Notes: generated by a model not told the origin, from the letters alone. A DNA stretch of 64,000 bases from Chersky-840 sp963764205 (GCA_963764205.1 CAVXRN010000006.1:930001-994000), one strand, 5' to 3'; numbered from the stretch's first letter, positions 31,509 through 41,411 are shown. Program-made: numbers and translations.

Positions 31509-33905
31509 TCAGTTCGTCAGGGGGATCCAGCCGGTCGGGTGGTGCGCCGCGAGCGCGTGGGCCACGTTGGTCTGGAGCCCGAGGATTCCTTGCAATGTGG
31601 ATGAGGTGGTGGGGGCCAGGGAGACGACGTCAGTCACCCCGGTCCCGCCCTCGCTGCCGAGAAAGCCGACGTCGCCGAAGGCGAAGATGCCGCCGTCCGA
31701 GGCCGCCAACCAGTAGCCGCGGCCCGTGGGACTCGGAGCCATCCCGACCACCGGTCGGCTGAGACGGATGGCGCCGGTCGAGCCGTAGAAGTGGGCGTCG
31801 CCGAAGGCGAAGATGCCGCCGTCGCGGGCGACGAGCCAGTAGCCGCCGCCGTCGGGAGTCGACGCCATGCCGACGACGGGCTGGTTGAGACGGATGTCCC
31901 CGGTCGAGCCGTAGAAGGGGGCGTCGCCGAAGGCGAAGATGCCGCCGTCCGACGCCACGAGCCAGTAGCCGCCACCGTCGGGGGTGGGCACCATGCCGAC
32001 GACGGGCTGGTTGAGACGGATGTCCCCGGTCGAGCCGTAGAAGGGGGCGTCGCCGAAGGCGAAGATGCCGCCGTCGCGGGCGACGAGCCAGTAGCCGCCA
32101 CCGTCGGGAGTCGGCGCCATGCCGACGACGGGCTGGTTGAGACGGATGTCCCCGGTCGAGCCGTAGAATTGGGCGTTGCCGTAGGAGAAGATGCCGCCGT
32201 CGCTCCCGAGCAGCCAGTACCCGTTGCCGTCGGGTGTGGTGGCCATGGAGACGACCGGCGCCGCCAAACGCAGATCCGAGGCATCGCCGTAGTCCTGGGC
32301 GTCGCCGAAGCGGTACACCCTCCCGTCGGCACCAGCCTCGTAGTAGCCCTCTGTCCCGATGCCGGTAACGGTGACGGTGAGGGGTTGGGCTTCGTCGTCG
32401 AAGAACTGGACCGTTGCCGATCGCGGCCCGGGCTCTGCCGGCAAGAAGTCCAAGACGATCAGACACGACGCCCCCGGCGGAAGGAAGACGGGGCCGGAGT
32501 ACGAGCCGCAGTCGGTCGCCCCGGCGAAGTCCAGCGGTTGGGCTCCGCCCAATTGCACGCCGTTGATGACGTCCTCCGTCGACCCGGTGTTGGTCACCGT
32601 GACGGTGAGCGGGCCCCCGATGTTCCCGAGACGAACGTCCCCGTAGGAGAAGTTCGCCGGGGACGCGCTGAGCACCGGTGCACGGCTCGTCGGCGGGGTG
32701 GTCGTCGGCGGGCTCGTGGTCGATGTGGTCGATGTCGTCGATGTCGTCGATGTCGTGGAGGTGGAAGTCGTCGAGGTCGGAGGCGGAGTCCCTGACAACG
32801 TCATGACGTGGAATTCGGCGTCGGGATTTGCGTTTGTCCCTGTCGTGACGATGAACAAGCGACTTCCGTCAGGACTGAAGGCGAGACCTTGGGGCATCGT
32901 CGTCTGTGTCGCCTGTGGTGTTGTTCCGAATGCGTATGTGGCGATGACGTCGGCCGGATTGTCGAGCCCGTAGACGACGACGTCGTCGTCGCCGTAACTG
33001 CCCTGCAGTCCTCCCGCGAACAGACCACCGGCGGCCGAGGTCATGGCGACGGCCGTCGGATACGGATTGCCGGGATAGATAACTCCGGATGGCTGTAAGG
33101 TCGACGTATTGAGTTCCACGAACTCGTAGGGGGCGCCGCCAGCGGGCACGACGTGTGTGCCGTCGGGCGAGACCGCGACGTCGCTGACATCTGAGATCCC
33201 GTCCTGGACCGCCGTGCCCTCCCATTGTGCCGCAATCATTGTCGGCGTGGCGGACGAGACATCGAGGAGCCCCATCACGGCGGGGGATTCACCAAGTTCC
33301 CACGTCACGATCTCGTCGGAGTTGCCGGGGTCACCGACCAATCTGCCGAAAGACAGTTCGGGCCAAGTGGTGATCTGGCCGCCAGCGATGTTCACCTCAG
33401 CGAGAGACGTGTCGCCTGGGCCGGATTCTGTCCAAATGGCGCCGGCCGCGTAGACGAGGTCGCTGGGCTCCTGGAGTCCCGTGGCCAAGGTTCTGACCTT
33501 TTGCAGCGTTGTGGCGTCGAACTCGTCGATGGTCCCTGCCGTGCCGTTGGCAACATAGAGATCCCCGCCTTCGACGAGTAGAGCATCCGGGCCCGATTCG
33601 CCGGTGATGGTCGAGATGAGGTCGCCATTGAAGTCGAGTACGGCGATCGTGTTGGTATCGGCGAGAGCGGCGAAAACACGACTGGTGGACGGATCGACGA
33701 CCATCGCCGTGAACTGTTTTCCGGGCAGGACAGTGGTGGTGACGGTCGGCGTGGCATGGGCAATCGAGGGCACGGCTACGACGCCCCCCAATGCGGTGCA
33801 CACGATGACCAGGATGAGCCCCATCTTGCGAGTGCGTTGGAGTTTCGCAACTCGGCGCGTCGTGACGCGAGATCCCAACGGAAGGATTCGGCTCCTGTTC
33901 GACAC
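31509..33905 (-). CDS. Secreted YVTN-like beta-propeller protein with ASH-like domain and GYW repeats
   Basis: A 798-residue secreted protein. The N-terminus is a long twin-basic n-region followed by a hydrophobic core (LILVIVCTALGGVVAVPSIAHA). Residues 50-385 resemble a YVTN-type surface propeller (SRVFAALADTNTIAVLDFNG). A TSTTSTTST linker (about 390-410) leads to an ASH-like domain of the choice-of-anchor type (VTVTNTGSTEDVI, about 430-525). Six C-terminal repeats of GYW(LV).DGGIF.FGDA.FYGSTG..RL.QPVVGM follow. Repeats two to five are nearly identical at the DNA level, implying recent duplication or conversion. It is convergent with rtcB. Confidence 0.85.
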   Translation of the reverse strand: MSNRSRILPLGSRVTTRRVAKLQRTRKMGLILVIVCTALGGVVAVPSIAHATPTVTTTVLPGKQFTAMVVDPSTSRVFAALADTNTIAVLDFNGDLISTITGESGPDALLVEGGDLYVANGTAGTIDEFDATTLQKVRTLATGLQEPSDLVYAAGAIWTESGPGDTSLAEVNIAGGQITTWPELSFGRLVGDPGNSDEIVTWELGESPAVMGLLDVSSATPTMIAAQWEGTAVQDGISDVSDVAVSPDGTHVVPAGGAPYEFVELNTSTLQPSGVIYPGNPYPTAVAMTSAAGGLFAGGLQGSYGDDDVVVYGLDNPADVIATYAFGTTPQATQTTMPQGLAFSPDGSRLFIVTTGTNANPDAEFHVMTLSGTPPPTSTTSTSTTSTTSTTSTTSTTSPPTTTPPTSRAPVLSASPANFSYGDVRLGNIGGPLTVTVTNTGSTEDVINGVQLGGAQPLDFAGATDCGSYSGPVFLPPGASCLIVLDFLPAEPGPRSATVQFFDDEAQPLTVTVTGIGTEGYYEAGADGRVYRFGDAQDYGDASDLRLAAPVVSMATTPDGNGYWLLGSDGGIFSYGNAQFYGSTGDIRLNQPVVGMAPTPDGGGYWLVARDGGIFAFGDAPFYGSTGDIRLNQPVVGMVPTPDGGGYWLVASDGGIFAFGDAPFYGSTGDIRLNQPVVGMASTPDGGGYWLVARDGGIFAFGDAHFYGSTGAIRLSRPVVGMAPSPTGRGYWLAASDGGIFAFGDVGFLGSEGGTGVTDVVSLAPTTSSTLQGILGLQTNVAHALAAHHPTGWIPLTN

Positions 33906-34078
33906 TACGGCTCCCCCTCGTACCCGACGCCTGTGGGCCCGCCGACGTGGGTGAGCTACGACAGGCCCGAGGCGTCTCCCTCACATTGCGGGGCCGTCAT
34001 CACGGGGTCATCAACGTGGGGTCAACAGTGAGCCAACCAGTGTCGGGCATGTCGGCGTGGCGGCCACGGGGCCCAGCG

Positions 34079-34414
34079 TCAGAGATTGCCGAGCTGGTCC
34101 AATGCTCTCTTGGGGGCCTTCAACGCCCAGGCGTCGGTGAGCAGTTCCTCGACCAATACGGCCTTGGCCCGGGGGAGATGCACGACGACACAGGCGAGGC
34201 GCTTGCCCCAGTAGAGGGGCTGACAGGCCGTGGGGTTGTCGGCCACCGCGGCGCGGATCTCGACCTCGTCGACCATGACGCGCAGGTGGGTGTCGTCGGG
34301 GACGGTGGCGAAGACCTTGCCGCGGACCCGGAACGAGGCGATGCCGTGGTGGTCCTGCTCGGTCGCCTCGGGCAACCCCAGGGCGATGGTGCGAGCCCGG
34401 GCGAGCGTGGTCAC
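34079..34414 (-). CDS. MmcQ/YjbR family DNA-binding protein
   Basis: A 111-residue single-domain protein matching the MmcQ/YjbR family over its full length. The opening RARTIALGLPEATEQDHHGIASFRV-type strand-helix pattern and the motif PLYWGKRLACVVVHL are typical. Members bind DNA or act as small accessory proteins; the function is poorly defined. The GTG start lies ten bases after the stop of the SRAP gene, so the two probably share a transcript. Confidence 0.85.
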   Translation of the reverse strand: MTTLARARTIALGLPEATEQDHHGIASFRVRGKVFATVPDDTHLRVMVDEVEIRAAVADNPTACQPLYWGKRLACVVVHLPRAKAVLVEELLTDAWALKAPKRALDQLGNL

Positions 34415-34424
34415 GTGGGTCGGT

Positions 34425-35186
34425 TCACTCGTCGTCGTCGTCGGGCGAAGCGGGCTGGATGATCATGGGCCCGTCGTTGCGGGGGCTGTTGACGGTCTTG
34501 TCGACGGGGTGGCGGACCAGGGTGCCCTTGGGGGCGGGGAGGAGCAGCTTGGACAGGACGTCGGTGTCGTGCTGGTCGGGGTCGAGCCAGGCGTCGAAGT
34601 CGCGCCGCTCGATGATGACGGGCATGCGGTCGTGGACGTCGACCATGTCGGCGCCGGCATTGGTGGTGATGATGGTGCAGGTGCGCAGCATCGTCTCGGG
34701 GTCGGGCTCCGCTGAGCGGGACTTGTCCCACCAGGTTTCATACAAACCCGCGAAGGTCAGTGGGCGGCCATCGGCACGCCGAAAATAAAAAGGGACCTTG
34801 CGCTTGGGAGATTCGGGGTCGGGGACCTGCCATTCGAAGAAGCCGTCCACCACGACGAGGCAGCGGTGGTTGGCGAAGGCGGAGCGGTAGGCGGGCTTCT
34901 TCGTGACCGTCTCGGCCCGGGCGTTGATCATCTTGTAGCCCGTGCGGGGGTCCTTGGCCCAGTGGGGGACGAGGCCCCAGCGCAGAACGTCCAAGACCCT
35001 TTCGGGGTCCTCGCGCTTCTCGCCGGACTCGGTGTGGGGACGGCGCTCGGTGATGGCCGGGATGCCGCGGGCCGGGGGGACGTTCCAGCTGGGCCGGCCT
35101 TCAGGATTGACCCCGGCCGCCAGTTGGACCTCGAGCAACCGGGCCAGCTGGGACGGGGGAGTGTGGATGTCGACGCGTCCGCACAT
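34425..35186 (-). CDS. yedK: SOS response-associated peptidase (SRAP; YedK/HMCES-like)
   Basis: 253 residues. The start is placed at MCGR because the second-residue cysteine is the catalytic nucleophile that forms a thiazolidine crosslink with abasic sites in single-stranded DNA; the frame has an ATG nine codons earlier. Family motifs WNVPPARGIPAI, WGLVPHWAKDP, INARAETV, RCLVVVDGFFEW and DRMPVI are all present with the conserved Asn, Glu and His positions. It protects abasic ssDNA during replication. Confidence 0.93.
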   Translation of the reverse strand: MCGRVDIHTPPSQLARLLEVQLAAGVNPEGRPSWNVPPARGIPAITERRPHTESGEKREDPERVLDVLRWGLVPHWAKDPRTGYKMINARAETVTKKPAYRSAFANHRCLVVVDGFFEWQVPDPESPKRKVPFYFRRADGRPLTFAGLYETWWDKSRSAEPDPETMLRTCTIITTNAGADMVDVHDRMPVIIERRDFDAWLDPDQHDTDVLSKLLLPAPKGTLVRHPVDKTVNSPRNDGPMIIQPASPDDDDE

Positions 35187-35667
35187 ATGCGAAATGAGCA
35201 TATGGCTGCCCAAGCGAAGTCACGCCAGCCGGACCCGACGGACGCACCCGGACAGGATTCAGACGTCGCGTCAATACCCGTGTGAGCGAGTTCTTGAACT
35301 GCGCCCAGGATTTATTTGGATTCCGAAGTCAGAAGTGAGGTTGTGAGCAAGGTTGACGGCAAGACAGGGACGAGACACTCGTCCCGTGGTCGTCCTGACA
35401 TCCTCTGCACACACGTTTTGCCTTCAGCGGGCAGCAGAGTTGCCACGGACGACCACTCCCCGTAGTCTCCCCACGTTCAGTGGGGACGCGGTCTCCAAGA
35501 GAACACTGATTCGGGGGGGTTTTCCTTGCTTTCGTCTTGGTTGATCGCGCTTCGTAGTCAGGCAGGGGCGTTGAGCGCGTCAAACGCGCTCGGGTACCTG
35601 GACGTTTCTGCTGAGCCCTGGGCTCCTGGTCACCGATCCCCCCTTCGCCCGTACCCCCGGCAATCCG
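35187..35667. other. Intergenic region before Tad locus
   Basis: About 480 bp with no convincing gene. It contains the perfect 12-bp palindrome AGTTCTTGAACT (35289-35300), about 100 bp from the SRAP start, which does not match the actinobacterial SOS box but could be an operator. GTGGGGACGCGG-type GC blocks follow. Confidence 0.5.
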
Positions 35668-36591
35668 ATGCCTGAACGGAGCTTTGAGCGGCCGAGCCGT
35701 CGACTTTCGCCTTCGATGAAGATCTGGGTGGCCGTTGCGGTTTTTGCCCTTGTCGGCACACAAGGTGCCCTCATGGCATGGGCGGACACGAACTCCAGCT
35801 CCGCGTCGGACGGGGGCAACTCGGTGAAGGTAGGGGCCGGCAGCTCGGCCTCGAAACCCGGAAGATCTGTGCACCGCAGTGGCAGCAACAAGAGGCGGGC
35901 CAGTGGCGCGCCCGCCTGCACGTACATCCCACTTCCTGCCAGCCAGGCGGCCGCGTTCGGTCCGGGTGGGCCCACGCCCGGAAGCTGGTATTTCGTAAAA
36001 TGTCCAGGCCGGAAATTGACGATTTACACGGGCGCACTTTCGTGGTTCCCCGCTGCGTCACCGGTCAAGGCGGCCCCGCCAGCTGCTGCCCCGAGCGCGC
36101 TGGCCTTGCAGGCCACAAACCTGCTGACGCTTCCTGCACCGATCGTCAACCTCAATCCCTCGGCCTTCAGCATCGTCAATCTCAGCTCGTGGCTCTGGAT
36201 CGATCCGCAGACCTGGCACAGCTTTCGTGCCACCGCCACCGCGGGTGGGGTGAGTGCGACGGCGATCGCTACGCCGGTGAGCGTTTCGTGGTCCATGGGC
36301 GACGGACACACAGTGGTGTGTGATGGACCCGGAACTCCGTATGACCCGACGATCCCAGATGCGGCGCAGTCGACGGCCTGCTCCTATGCATTTCCCGAGT
36401 CGTCGGCTGGGCGGCCGAGCGCGGATGGCGATTCGAACGACGGCGCTTTCGACGTGACGGCCACCATCACCTGGACTGTGAGTTGGTCAGCGACGGGGGC
36501 TCCGGGTGGGGGGCAGCTTCCCTCGCTGCACACCGGCTCCACGGTCCCCGTTCGAGTGGAGCAAGTCGAATCAGTCGGAACAGCCGGCTAA
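35668..36591 (+). CDS. Secreted hypothetical protein of Tad locus
   Basis: A 307-residue protein. A basic n-region is followed by a signal-peptide core (MKIWVAVAVFALVGTQGALMAWA, region about 17-39), so the inner ATG at 35716 is also possible. The mature part has a Ser/Gly-rich segment, a CTYIPLP...YFVKCPGRKLTIYTG segment with two cysteines, and a beta-rich domain with SVSWSMGDGHTVVCDGPG near 210, recalling PKD-like folds. Similar proteins open the tad operons of Streptomyces. The function is not known; it could be a surface component of the pilus. Confidence 0.7.
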   Translation: MPERSFERPSRRLSPSMKIWVAVAVFALVGTQGALMAWADTNSSSASDGGNSVKVGAGSSASKPGRSVHRSGSNKRRASGAPACTYIPLPASQAAAFGPGGPTPGSWYFVKCPGRKLTIYTGALSWFPAASPVKAAPPAAAPSALALQATNLLTLPAPIVNLNPSAFSIVNLSSWLWIDPQTWHSFRATATAGGVSATAIATPVSVSWSMGDGHTVVCDGPGTPYDPTIPDAAQSTACSYAFPESSAGRPSADGDSNDGAFDVTATITWTVSWSATGAPGGGQLPSLHTGSTVPVRVEQVESVGTAG

Positions 36592-36615
36592 CTGCCGAGA
36601 GAGGCGCTGGTACTC

Positions 36616-37344
36616 GTGTCCACGACCCTGACGCGCGCGCGAACGAACGGGGAGCCGACCCCTGATGCTCCTCGCTTTTCCGGGAATGCGAACCCTCGCC
36701 GACCGGTCGTTGCGATCGGCTCACTCGCCCTGGTGACCTTCTGCGTTGCCATCTTCACGACTATCTACCTCCACGCTGGTGACAGAGTCGCTGCTCTGGC
36801 ACTGGCGCGGGACGTTCCTCAGGGCCAGGCGATCACCCGTAGCGACCTGAGGGTCGTGGAAATCTCGCTGTCACCAGGCCTGACTCCGATCTTGCTCGGC
36901 GACCTCGATTGGGCCGTCGGGCGATCGGCGGGAGTATCTCTCGTTCGCGGCACGCTGCTGAGTTCCGCCGAGTTGACGGCTCCTCATGGTCCAGGTCGAG
37001 GTCAGGCAATCGTGGGTGTCGCGACGAAACCCGGACAGCTCCCCGCCGGAGGTGTTGCCCCCGGTGACAGGGTCGACGTCATCCTCACTGGATCAGCAGG
37101 GACGCTCACGGGTGGTGCCTCCGACGAGTCGACGGCGACTTCCGCTCCAGCGTCGCCGGGGGATATCGAGGTCGGCGGTGTCCTGGCAGCGAACGCAACC
37201 GTCATCGGAGTCGCCGCCGCGACGGACTCAACCGACGATTCGAATGTGGTGTCAGTCTTGATTCCCTCCTCGCTGGCACCGTTGGTCGCAAGTGCGTCCG
37301 CTGCGGGGCAGGTAGCCCTCGTTGTAGTGGAGCCGACCTCGTGA
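36616..37344 (+). CDS. SAF-domain protein, CpaB/RcpC-like Tad pilus assembly protein
   Basis: 242 residues. One N-terminal membrane helix (IGSLALVTFCVAIFTTIYLHAG) precedes a SAF domain (about 60-125: ALARDVPQGQAITRSDLRVVEI) and an RcpC-type region with GGVAPGDRVDVILTG. CpaB/RcpC proteins gate or organize the outer part of Tad pili. GTG start 25 bp after the previous gene. Its TGA overlaps the next start (GTGA). Confidence 0.83.
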   Translation: MSTTLTRARTNGEPTPDAPRFSGNANPRRPVVAIGSLALVTFCVAIFTTIYLHAGDRVAALALARDVPQGQAITRSDLRVVEISLSPGLTPILLGDLDWAVGRSAGVSLVRGTLLSSAELTAPHGPGRGQAIVGVATKPGQLPAGGVAPGDRVDVILTGSAGTLTGGASDESTATSAPASPGDIEVGGVLAANATVIGVAAATDSTDDSNVVSVLIPSSLAPLVASASAAGQVALVVVEPTS

Positions 37345-38189
37345 CCCTCGTGGCCTTGTGTTCCGGCAAGGGCTCGCCGGGAGTCTCGACCCTCGCCTGT
37401 GTCGCTGGGGCGGTTTGGCCGTTGAACAGGCGAATCGTGATCGCTGAATGCGATCCGTCGGGGAATGACCTTGCTACTCGATTCGGGCTGTCGTCACGTG
37501 TCGGCATGACGAGCCTTGTCCTCGCCCACAGGCGCTCGGAGCATTCCGAGACGGTCCTCGACATCCACAGCCAGTGTCTTCCCGGCGGGCTCGAAGCCCT
37601 CGTAGGCCCGGTCAGCCAGGATGCGGCAGGCAGCCTGGACCGGGAGCTTGGCGTGGTTGGGACGGGGATGTTGCCTGCCGACGTGGACATGCTGATCGAC
37701 TGCGGACGCATCCTGTCTGGCGCGCTCGGGCAGCGAACAATCGTCGAGGCTGCCGACCACGTGGTGATGGTGACAAAGTCTGACGGAGCGTCATTGGCAC
37801 ATGCGCTTCGGACCCTTGACGTTGTCCGCGAGATTGCCAGAGGCCAGACATCCTTCGTCGTTGTCGGACAAGGCCAGTACCGGCTCAAGGAGATCGAACA
37901 CGCTCTCCGATCCGATTGTCTGGGACGCATTCCCATCGACGAGGCGTCCGCGGCGGTTGCCTGTGGCTCTCCGGGAAGGACACGGCGTTTTGCTCGCAGC
38001 AATCTCGTGGCCGCGGTGCGACGGTTCGTGCACGGCTTGTTGGATGGCGCCCAGATCGGCGACGCCACGAATGGCGCGGCTGAGCGGATCGCGGAGGAGC
38101 ACCGTGCCGAGATGTCCATCGACGCGGTCTCGACCGAGCCACTGGCCGGGCTGAGGCCATTTGGTGAGAATGGAACGGGCACTCGATGA
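37341..38189 (+). CDS. CpaE-like MinD/ParA-fold protein of Tad locus
   Basis: A 282-residue P-loop-fold protein. The deviant Walker A is CSGKGSPGVSTLA, which lacks the usual GK(T/S) lysine, as in other actinobacterial Tad-linked members. AECDPSGNDLATRFG is the switch I-like region and LIDCGR the Walker B-like strand. CpaE/TadZ proteins place the pilus apparatus at a cell pole. Loss of the canonical lysine makes ATP hydrolysis doubtful. Coupled by overlaps on both sides. Confidence 0.75.
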   Translation: MTLVALCSGKGSPGVSTLACVAGAVWPLNRRIVIAECDPSGNDLATRFGLSSRVGMTSLVLAHRRSEHSETVLDIHSQCLPGGLEALVGPVSQDAAGSLDRELGVVGTGMLPADVDMLIDCGRILSGALGQRTIVEAADHVVMVTKSDGASLAHALRTLDVVREIARGQTSFVVVGQGQYRLKEIEHALRSDCLGRIPIDEASAAVACGSPGRTRRFARSNLVAAVRRFVHGLLDGAQIGDATNGAAERIAEEHRAEMSIDAVSTEPLAGLRPFGENGTGTR

Positions 38190-39580
38190 GCGAGGACGAG
38201 CTCACCACTTTGGTCTCGCTCCTGCGCACTGACGTAGCCGATGACATGTCCAGGGCAAATGGGTACGCGCTGGCACCGGATGATCGACGCGAGCTGGCCA
38301 AGCAGCTCACCTTGTCTCGGTTGCAACGACACGCGTCGGAGTCCGTGGAACGGGGAAAGACCCCGTTGGATGTTGCTGACGAGGAGCGAGTGGCCCGCGC
38401 GGTGCTCGACGCACTGTTCGGCCTTGGTCGACTGCAATCGCTGATCGATGACCGAGACATTGAGAACATCGATGTCAACGGGTGTGACCGGGTCTGGGTG
38501 ACGTACGCCGACGGGACGAAGGCAAGTGTCGCACCGGCAGCTGACTCAGACGCTGAGCTTGCTGAGATGCTTCGGTCGGCGGCGGCACGGTTCGGGCTAT
38601 CCGAGCGACGATTCGACGTCTCTCATCCGGAGCTGGACCTCCGGCTCCCAGATGGAAGTCGCCTTTCGGCCCTTATGTCCGTGGTTCAACGGCCGGTTGT
38701 CTCAATTCGGCGCCATCGGTATGTCGATCTGAGCCTTGAAGACCTCGTGGAGATGGGCAGCCTCGATGTCACTATGGCGAGCTTCCTATCGGCGGCCGTC
38801 CGCGCTCGGAAGAACATCGTGGTTGGTGGAGCGATGAACTCCGGGAAGACGACGTTGATACGAGCGATGGCTTCCGCTATCCCACCGCGCGAGCGCGTCG
38901 TTACCATCGAGCAGGCTTTTGAGTTGGGTTTGGACTCCGTTCCCAACCGGCATCCCGATCTGGTGGCTCTGGAGGCCCGACCGGCGAACGCAGAGGGCGA
39001 AGGCGCGATCTCGATGGCACGCCTCGTTCGAAGAGCGCTCCGGATGAATGCCGATCGCGTCATCGTTGGCGAGGTTCTCGGCGACGAAGTCCTACCCATG
39101 CTCAACGCCATGAGTCAGGGTCGTTCGGGATCAATGTGCACCATTCATGCCGATTCCTCACTTGGGATCTTTCGCCGGCTCGCCTCGTATGCAGTCCAAG
39201 CTCCAGAGCGCCTTCCTGTGGAATCGACCAATCTCCTCATTGCCGGTGCGATTCACTTTGCAGTCTTCGTCGAACTCGCCGATGTTGATCGCTCGTCTTC
39301 GGATCATCGCTATCTCGACGGTACGGATCATGCGGCTGAAGCTCAAGAGTCAGAGACAGGCGCTCTTCGATTTGATGCTGTCAGACGTCGGCGAAGTGTC
39401 TCGTCGGTGCAAGAGGTCGTGGGGGCCGAAGGACTTCACGTGATCGCAAACGAAGTCTTCCGAACCGGAGCCGATGGTCGGGTGGGTCGCGCTGCACCTC
39501 TGCGCTCCTCAACCCTCGAAGAGTTGGTGAATTGCGGATTCGAACCGTCACACCGTGGTGTCGAGGCGGTGCTGTGGTGA
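38186..39580 (+). CDS. cpaF: CpaF/TadA family secretion ATPase
   Basis: 464 residues. The N-terminal domain has ALFGLGRLQSLIDDRDIENIDVNG (region about 71-95). The ATPase core has Walker A GGAMNSGKTTLIRA (about 212), Asp box-like EQAFELG, Walker B with RVIVGEVLGDE (about 292) and the His box GSMCTIHADS. It powers Tad pilus polymerization. It starts with ATG overlapping the previous stop. Confidence 0.93.
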   Translation: MSEDELTTLVSLLRTDVADDMSRANGYALAPDDRRELAKQLTLSRLQRHASESVERGKTPLDVADEERVARAVLDALFGLGRLQSLIDDRDIENIDVNGCDRVWVTYADGTKASVAPAADSDAELAEMLRSAAARFGLSERRFDVSHPELDLRLPDGSRLSALMSVVQRPVVSIRRHRYVDLSLEDLVEMGSLDVTMASFLSAAVRARKNIVVGGAMNSGKTTLIRAMASAIPPRERVVTIEQAFELGLDSVPNRHPDLVALEARPANAEGEGAISMARLVRRALRMNADRVIVGEVLGDEVLPMLNAMSQGRSGSMCTIHADSSLGIFRRLASYAVQAPERLPVESTNLLIAGAIHFAVFVELADVDRSSSDHRYLDGTDHAAEAQESETGALRFDAVRRRRSVSSVQEVVGAEGLHVIANEVFRTGADGRVGRAAPLRSSTLEELVNCGFEPSHRGVEAVLW

Positions 39581-40449
39581 CCACTCTGGTCGTTGCCGCT
39601 CTTGGTCTCGGAGTCGCAATCGGAATCTGTGGGCTTGCCTGGGTGCTTCATGTCCAGCCGAAGCCGCAGCCTCGTGCTGCTCACCTTGGGCGGCAATCCA
39701 CGGTCGACGTGGCGGTCGACGGCGGGGCAACGTGGCGTCGGATCCCCAAGGTCGGTATCCCCCTCTTGTTCGGTCTGCTTTGCGTCGTGATCACCAGGTG
39801 GCCCATTGCTGGAGTCCTGGGAGCTCTGGCTCTTGCGACGTTGCCGGCAAGCCTTCGCAAGGTCCCTCCGGGCGAGGCATCGAAAAAGACCGAAGCAGTG
39901 GCTACGTGGACCGAATCGATCCGAGACTCGTTGGCCGCTTCTGCGGGCCTTTCCCAGGCAATCGTGGTCACGGCCCCCTCGGCGCCGACGCCAATTCGAC
40001 CCCCCGTCAATGCGCTGGCGAAACGGTTGAACAACGGAGTCCCCCTCGAAGACGCTCTTCGGTCGTTCGCACATGAGGTCGAGGACGCTGGCGCGGAGTT
40101 CCTGGTCTGCGCGTTGCTCCTGGCCGCAACTTCACAGGCACCGAGGTTGGTCGAGGTCTTGAGCGCCTTGGCCGAGTCGATTCGTGAGGACGTATCCATG
40201 CATCTCCGGGTCGATGCCAGCCGCGCAGCGGCACGTAGCAGTGTTCGAACAGTTGTGGTCTTCACTGTGGCGTTTGCCTTCACAATGATGGTGATCGCTC
40301 ACTCGTACCTGAGCCCGTTCGGGACATCGACAGGGCAACTTGTACTTGCCCTTGTCGGAGTGTTCTACGCCGTCGGACTGACGCTCATGGTTCGGTTGGT
40401 TCGCCCGACGCCCGAGGCACGACTCCTTGACGCGGAGCGAGTCGGATGA
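39577..40449 (+). CDS. tadB: TadB-like type II secretion system F family protein
   Basis: 290 residues starting at the GTG that overlaps the cpaF stop. Hydrophobic helices lie at the N-terminus (about 3-22), 60-90, and near the C-terminus (about 220-280). The T2SSF domain includes ESIRDSLAASAGLSQAI and LAKRLNNGVPLEDALRSFA. It forms the inner-membrane platform with the next gene product. Confidence 0.85.
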   Translation: MTTLVVAALGLGVAIGICGLAWVLHVQPKPQPRAAHLGRQSTVDVAVDGGATWRRIPKVGIPLLFGLLCVVITRWPIAGVLGALALATLPASLRKVPPGEASKKTEAVATWTESIRDSLAASAGLSQAIVVTAPSAPTPIRPPVNALAKRLNNGVPLEDALRSFAHEVEDAGAEFLVCALLLAATSQAPRLVEVLSALAESIREDVSMHLRVDASRAAARSSVRTVVVFTVAFAFTMMVIAHSYLSPFGTSTGQLVLALVGVFYAVGLTLMVRLVRPTPEARLLDAERVG

Positions 40450-41354
40450 CTGTCGTCGTCCTGCTGGCGCTCGGGGTCGGAATAGGCCTTGTAGGCGTCG
40501 TTCTGGGGATCCGCGGTCGAAGGACATCCCTAGAAGCGGTCCTGACAGGTGTCGGCGGGGAGCCGGTTGGCAACGACAAGCAGCGATTGTCGTCGTCGCA
40601 AGAGGACACCTGGCGAGTCGATCGTCGCGCCGCGCATCGGGTGGCTAACGATGTGCGAGCACGGGGGTATCTCGAACGCGAGCTTGGTACACGACTTGCT
40701 CTCGCTAACTTCAGTCTTGAGGAGCTCTTGTCTCGCTGCATCGTGTGCTCCACGATCGGCCTACTCCTTCCCTCGCTTGCGTGGATGGTCTTGATCGCAG
40801 AAGGCGTGCAGGCACCACTAGTTCTTCCGATCGGTGCGGGGATACTGCTCGCGATCGGCGGTGTCCTAGTGCCGATCTCCGCTCTCAACGCTGATGCAAA
40901 GCGGGGGCTGCGCCATGCGAGGCGCGTGATCTGTTCCTTCCTTGATCTTGTGGTCCTGGGTCTCGCCGGCGGCATGGGGATCGAGAGCGCACTGCTTGCC
41001 GCCGCTCAACTGGGAGAGAACGGGGTATCGCGTCGCATGTGGGCGGCATTGTCCCTTTGTCGCGACACGGGTGAGCCACCCTGGGAGGCGTTATCACGCG
41101 TCGGCGCCGCACTCGGTATCGATGAATTGTGCGAGTTGGCTACCACGGTCGGACTGGCGGGAATGGAAGGCTCCAAGGTTCGAGCCACGCTTGTCGCTCG
41201 GGCTGCCTCAATCAGGCGTCACGAACTCGCCAATGCAGAGGCCGAGGCGAACGCGTTGACCGAGCGGCTGTTCATCCCCGGTGCGTTTCTCCTCGTTGGG
41301 TTCTTACTCTTCATCGGTTATCCAGCGTTTACGCGAATTGCGGCGGGATTCTGA
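40446..41354 (+). CDS. tadC: TadC-like type II secretion system F family protein
   Basis: 302 residues with helices at about 1-20, 95-150 and 270-300 and a T2SSF domain with FLDLVVLGLAGGMGIESALLAAA and ATTVGLAGMEGSKVRATLVARA (regions about 165-187 and 235-256). Its ATG overlaps the tadB stop. It is the second inner-membrane platform protein of the Tad machine. Confidence 0.85.
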   Translation: MTVVVLLALGVGIGLVGVVLGIRGRRTSLEAVLTGVGGEPVGNDKQRLSSSQEDTWRVDRRAAHRVANDVRARGYLERELGTRLALANFSLEELLSRCIVCSTIGLLLPSLAWMVLIAEGVQAPLVLPIGAGILLAIGGVLVPISALNADAKRGLRHARRVICSFLDLVVLGLAGGMGIESALLAAAQLGENGVSRRMWAALSLCRDTGEPPWEALSRVGAALGIDELCELATTVGLAGMEGSKVRATLVARAASIRRHELANAEAEANALTERLFIPGAFLLVGFLLFIGYPAFTRIAAGF

Positions 41355-41411
41355 GAAGTAGAGCGTGAACATGGTCGTGATACTCGTGGGCAAGATGAAA
41401 GGACAGGTCGA

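Noticed and set aside
35289..35300. LexA (SOS) box before the SRAP gene
   Set aside because: AGTTCTTGAACT is a palindrome, but the spacing and bases differ from the actinobacterial LexA consensus; kept only as an unassigned palindrome.
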